Source: Heliopora coerulea (lineage: Eukaryota > Cnidaria > Anthozoa > Scleralcyonacea > Helioporidae). From it: a DNA stretch of 64,000 nucleotides. A program made the position numbers and the translations under genes. The number at the start of each line of letters is the position of its first letter. Positions within the stretch are counted from its first letter, which is position 1. The stretch is taken from contig JASJOG010000299.1 in assembly GCA_030142905.1 (NCBI GenBank), positions 248,001 to 312,000 on the forward strand. Reading direction: 5' to 3'. The notes under the pieces are model-generated. The model was not told where the DNA came from. It did no database searches and was given only the letters and a program-made list of their open reading frames with translations. Shown piece by piece: positions 59,625 through 64,000 of this stretch.

Positions 59625-60414
59625 ATGTCTGTTTGGAATGCAGCAAGGAAAGAAGATTTGAATGGTGTTAAAGCTGCAGTTGAGAATGGCGCAGACATTG
59701 AAGAGCGGGGAGGATGGTTGGAGAGAACTGGTTTACATTATGCTTGTTTACATGGATATTTCTCAGTAACTGATTATCTAATCCAAAGTGGTTCTGAAGT
59801 TAACTGTAGAGACAAAGAAGGCTCCTTGCCTATTCACTATGCCTGCTGGGGTGGTCATCTAGAAACTGTAAAATTACTCATCAACAAAGGCAGTGACTTC
59901 ACATCAACAAATAACTATGGTCGTACTCCACTTCATCTCGCATCGTTCTATGGACATACGCCATTGGTTGATTATCTAATCCAACGTGGAGCAGAAGTTA
60001 ACTGTAGAGACAAGCACGGTTCCTTGCCTATTCACTATGCCTGCTGGCGTGGTCATCTAGATACTGTTAAATTACTCATAAGCAAAGGCAGTGACTTCAC
60101 ATCAACAAATAACAATGGTGATACTCCACTTCATCTTGCATCATTGAATGGACATACCTTAGTTGCTGATTATCTTATTCAGTGTGGTGCTGAAGTTAAC
60201 TGTAGAAACACCTATGGTTCCTTGCCTATTCACAATGCCTGCACAGTTGGTCATCTAGATACTGTTAAATTACTCATAAGCAAAAGCAGTGACTTCACGT
60301 CAACAGATAGCGATGGTGATACTCCACTTCATCTTGCATCATTGAACAATAATGATGCTATCGCTGATTACCTTGTCCAGCTTGGTGCTAGACACGAACA
60401 TCAAGTAGAAACAG
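59625..60414 (+). CDS. ankyrin-repeat exon, eight repeats
   Basis: ATG at 59625 follows an acceptor-like 'gaatag', so this is either a first or an early coding exon. It encodes 263 residues and ends at donor GTAATT (60415) with one base over, so the protein continues. Eight ankyrin repeats of 33 residues alternate between two types: SLPIHYACWxGHLxTVKLLI with KGSDFTST, and TPLHLASxxGHTxxxDYLIQ with GAEVNC. At DNA level the unit is a 198-bp pair, three times in a row starting at 59796, 59994 and 60192. Ankyrin arrays bind proteins. Downstream exons (for example death, NACHT or kinase domains) are not visible, so function is open. Confidence 0.85.
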
Positions 60415-61466
60415 GTAATTACCACGTATTTTAGACCGACACTTGTTATCCATTTGTTAGCCGTTAACTTCCTGTTCCCCCTTTTATCTGTAAGAATGAG
60501 CGAGGTTAATGACTATTCATTGATTACTTATTACCAGAGTATGACGTCAGTATGGAAAATATTTTCCTGAATTATTGGGACACCCTACAAAATTACTATT
60601 AAGTGTCCTCACACGAGGACCGAAGGCTCTTCTTCGTATCACGCCGGAAGCAAGGGCATACTTTAGGTTCTAAGTCATTTAATTCACCAAGTTATACCAT
60701 TTAATTCACCAAGTTATCAGTATACACTACCCCAATCTATTATTGCTGACTTACACTGACGGCAGAATCAAAATGGAATCGTAACGCGACAGAAGCAGAA
60801 TCGGAAGGACCAGAGTGTTGCTTTTTCTAATTCCGTTTCTTCTTCCGTTGCTTACGATCTGGTAAAAACCAGGAAAGGGGTGTCGGAACCGGATGCGAAA
60901 GAATAAGCCAATCAGAAACCTCGTTCCCAATTACTTATGCGCGGATTAAAAACAGAAAATGTGGTGGCTGTCAACAAAGAGATCACATGGAGAGTAGGGA
61001 ATTTCATGTAAATATCACTGAACGTCGAGCGAAAAATTGATTGCGGCCACACTGTACAAATTGGGGGACAAAACAACCATGCCCTGATGAGAAGTTCAAG
61101 GTCATAGTGAAAGGCCACTTCCCTTTTGTCTTTTAATGTTTTTGTTTTTATAAAAAGGAAAAGAATGTAAATCAATTCAAGAAACAATAATAGCCGACTA
61201 ATGGCCGGTACGTTCCCCTTATACATCTACTGAATACAACTACCAGAATGCCTTTTGAAATCTTGTTTGTATGTTAATTGGAACGATTGTTTTTTCCATT
61301 GGCTTTGGGAATTCAATGTTTGCTCGAGAATGAAAAAAGCACGAAGTATTCTGGTAGTTGTACTAAACTAACGTAATAAGGGGAAGCGGCTATTACAAGA
61401 GAAGCCGTTTTCTACAATACAGATTACAAAGGCAAACATGAAATAACTCCTAAAGTTCAGTTGTTG
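60415..61466. other. intron-like, with 22-bp period duplication
   Basis: The 20-bp 'catttaattcaccaagttat' is repeated at 60676 and 60698. 60760-60870 has partly complementary 'gaatcg' and 'ttccgtt' runs. No exon supported. Confidence 0.45.
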
Positions 61467-61620
61467 AATGAATGAATGAATGAACGAACTTTATTTTATG
61501 AGGGTAACATTTAATGTTGCATGGCTCTAACAAACCGGTGGCCCTCAAAAGTCAAAATCAAATTCACAAAAGGTAAAATAATGTAAAATATAATAAAATG
61601 ATCTAGTTGTTCAATCTCGG
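61467..61620 (-). mobile_element. LINE or SINE 3' tail with (TTCA)n
   Basis: On plus it reads 'tgaatgaatgaatgaatga', then 'acgaactttattttatgag' and 'gagggtaa', with an A/T-rich continuation. Read on minus this ends in (TTCA)n, the microsatellite tail of CR1/L2-type retroposons. No coding. Confidence 0.5.
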
Positions 61621-61949
61621 GGTGCTTGAACAACGAAAAAGGGCCTGGTGAAGAGCAATTTATCCCCCAATTTATTCAAGATGGCGGCGTTCCATTTCGC
61701 TCCAATTTTTGGCTCTCGTGCTCTCTCTAGTTTTGTATGATCTTTACAACTATCAAGGGCAAGACTGTCATTTTGAATGTTAACCGATATCCTTCGCAGG
61801 TACAATCAATTTCGTATGTTTATAATATGTAATTTGATATTTTGACATTGCAACTGATGTGTTTTATGACTTTCATCCGCGAGTGTTAATTGGAGATTTT
61901 GCTGGTCTACAAGTTCGACATGTGAGAATAACATAAACATAAGCACACA

Positions 61950-62700
61950 AAATACAACTCCACGAAACCACTCCAACCTAACGGAGCAACAACAGAACAA
62001 CAAGACTCAACCAACCGAGACGACATGGACATCGAGGAAACCAACAACGAGACGTCAATGAACAGCACACCACAACAGGCTGACCCAACAAACCATAGAC
62101 ATCAAAAACAATCCAAACCACTTACTTGAATCCTTTAGAACCCTTTACACACTCAAACATAAACGGGACAAACAACAAGCAACGACAGACAAACTGACAG
62201 AACACCACAACTCCAACACGACCCCGGAAGGACTAAGAGTAAAACACAAACGTAAACTCTACCTTCCACCATAATTCAGAGAGCGTTGAGAACGCATATT
62301 AAACAATGCCTCATATTAAACAAGTCATCCTTGACTACCACCAATGGGCACTACAAGACACACACATGAAAATACAACACCGTGAGCAACATTTACGCAA
62401 AAACACCCAGGACAAATAACTAACCGACCAAATAATCAACAGGACTAAAGAAATAGGCGACAAATACACAAGACGTGCAATCACTGCTTCACTCCAACCC
62501 ACAAGAACATTAAAAAAACTACAACGAAACCAGACTTCCAACAAAGTTACGTGCACTGGAAAAAACACATCCACTGACACACACCCACGACACAAACGAC
62601 CCAACCTTCTTCCCTCCACAATACCACCACACCCATCCACTGATAAACATAACTCCATACAAACCACAAACATTTCACACAAGAACGCCGTCTAAAACAG
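61950..62700 (+). pseudogene. A/C-skewed retroelement relic
   Basis: The plus strand is strikingly poor in G and T while rich in A and C. The frame starting near 61985 carries TNRDDMDIEETNNETSMNS and the later block LTEHHNSNTTPEGLRVKHKR, broken by stops. The 'x-x-P-x-G-L-x-x-K' block recalls the region before the reverse transcriptase in some Penelope-like and related elements. The family is uncertain. Confidence 0.4.
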
Positions 62701-62724
62701 GCCTCAAGAGACAGATTAGGATAA

Positions 62725-62905
62725 AACGCGGATGCCGATTTGCAGATTGGCGGAAAAGCGGATTGACGGATTCGGGGATAAAACGCGGATTCGGGAATAA
62801 AACGCGGATTCGGGGATAAAACGCGGATTCGGGAATAAAACGCGGATTCGGCAATGAAACGCGAATCTGGGAATAAAACGCGGATTTGGAGTTAAAACGC
62901 AGTAA
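62725..62905 (+). repeat. 19-bp minisatellite
   Basis: About seven copies of 'ataaaacgcggattcggga' with single-base changes (gggg, gggа-like alternation, gcaa, ctgg). Copies two and four and copies three and five resemble each other, suggesting a two-unit higher order. Confidence 0.9.
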
Positions 62906-63231
62906 ACATGCTGGCTAGCTCTGCACAAACGCAGCGACGCTGCAGATCACGAAATCAATCTAAATTGAAAAACAAATGGAAAACAAAATTATCGTTTCTC
63001 TCTAGAACTGTTAAGTCCGAGTGTAGAGCCTGGTTTACATACAGCTCGCTAGGAGCGGCACCGAATGAGATTCGTTTTTAATCCAAAAGTTCAGAATTCG
63101 AATAACCTTTGAGAAATGATGACAGATGTCTAACAGGTTCCTGTTACATTTAAGCGCACAAGTTTTACAGGTATATGAGGATTATGTATTGAGTTTATTC
63201 ACAACAAATACACATGTTTATTAGGTTATTA

Positions 63232-64000
63232 GAAAGGATCGATCCCGCAACGGAGGTGGAGTTTGTATATACCTTCGTAGCTCCATCAATTATAAAGTGC
63301 GATCTGATCTTATTCCTACTGAACTAGAGGCTGTTTGCTTAGAAATTGCTAAACCACAAAGTAAACTATTTATTGTAACTACAACTTACCGCCCACGAAA
63401 TGGAACTTCAGAATTTTTTGACCATTTTGAAAAACTAATTAAACAAATTGACAATGAAAATAATGTATATCTTAGGTTATCTATATTGTAACTTGTTAGA
63501 AGAGACAATGCTTTTCAGTTTGCCAACAAACTAAATTTATTATATGAATTGTACCTATTAACATAGTTGATCACTGAACCCACTCGGATTACAATGGCAA
63601 CATCTAGCCTTATTGACCATGTAGTTACTAATACACTTGAAAAAATTTTGCACTCTGGTGTTGTGCACAGTGGAATCAGTGACCATAGTTTAGTATTTGC
63701 AATTAGAAAAATTAGAGTTTTTCAAAAGGGTGAAGACGCTGTTGAAATAAGAAATATGAAAAACTTTAATGAGAAGAAGTTTGTGAATGAACTTCTTACT
63801 CAACACTGGAATGCATATACTATTTTGGTGAAAATTCAAATACTATGTGGGAAATATGGAAAGAACTATATCTAGAAGTTCTGAATAAACATACTCCATT
63901 ACAACACACAAAAACTAGGTCTAGTAAAGTGCCTTGGATTTCAAACAAAATTGAAGGTCTCATAAGTACAAGAGAAACTAAAAAGAAAAGCAATTATCAC
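63232..64000 (+). pseudogene. CR1-like LINE, endonuclease part, runs off the window
   Basis: The frame from 63232 reads RSRNGGGVCIYLRSSINYKV, ELEAVCLEI, FIVTTTYRPRNGTSEFFDHF, all endonuclease motifs of CR1/L2-type LINEs. Two in-frame stops interrupt near 63489 and 63565. It resumes with ITEPTRIT, SLIDHVVTN and SGISDHSLVFAIRK (the S-D-H active-site block), then after a frame change near 63830 enters the linker PWISNKIEGLISTRETKKK before the reverse transcriptase. The 3' part lies beyond 64000. It is 5' truncated and dead at the endonuclease. Confidence 0.8.

Noticed and set aside
62335..62682. Cys-rich 115-residue minus-strand open frame
   Set aside because: It is the complement of the A/C-skewed block; its Cys, Val and Leu content follows from base composition.

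Overview
The window looks like nuclear DNA of an animal, most likely an anthozoan cnidarian such as a reef coral. It is AT-rich and gene-poor, its coding pieces are short exons with GT-AG borders, and it holds TTAGGG-type tracts. Its mobile-element proteins (Kolobok-like, ZMYM/TTF-type hAT, PIF/Harbinger, Transposase_21, BEL/Pao, Penelope-like, CR1-like) and host-type domains (ankyrin, death fold, probable Roco/COR) are all familiar from cnidarian genomes. The species call is inference. There are no operons, CRISPR arrays or rRNA genes. Layout: 1-18 kb carries a probable COR-domain exon (1374-1713) and a death-domain terminal exon (17713-18014). They may belong to one gene whose intervening sequence is packed with mobile elements: a Kolobok-like element with 52-bp inverted repeats carrying a P2X7-like gene and an opposing transposase (2678-6160), a decayed hAT element (6161 to about 10432), inverted Penelope-like fragments (12.2-13.7 kb), a CR1-like reverse transcriptase relic (15.5-16.1 kb) and a second Penelope-like RT (16.9-17.3 kb). 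18.5-21.8 kb holds a broken Harbinger transposase, split by a non-autonomous hAT element with an 8-bp target duplication, then a satellite of about 100-bp units. 23.4-34.8 kb holds the most coherent unit: a nearly intact Transposase_21 (CACTA-like) transposase on the minus strand and, divergently from it, a five-exon, 264-residue gene on the plus strand whose splice phases all fit. 34.9-45.5 kb is retroelement-rich: a MITE, a tRNA-derived SINE, a complete but mutated BEL/Pao element on the minus strand (LTRs at 36341 and 43012), a MADF-domain Harbinger element inserted in its 3' LTR with TAA duplications, and a second Harbinger derivative with 227-bp inverted repeats. 45.5-59.4 kb is mostly intron-like or intergenic, with small repeats, hairpins and a few weak exon candidates. 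59.6-60.4 kb is an eight-repeat ankyrin exon built from exact 198-bp duplications. The last 3 kb holds an AC-skewed retroelement relic, a 19-bp minisatellite and the 5' part of a CR1-like LINE that runs off the window. The transposase and the five-exon gene probably share a promoter of about 196 bp, and together they are the best candidate for an undescribed two-gene mobile system. Most other elements are inactive, which can be read from stops, frameshifts and nested insertions.
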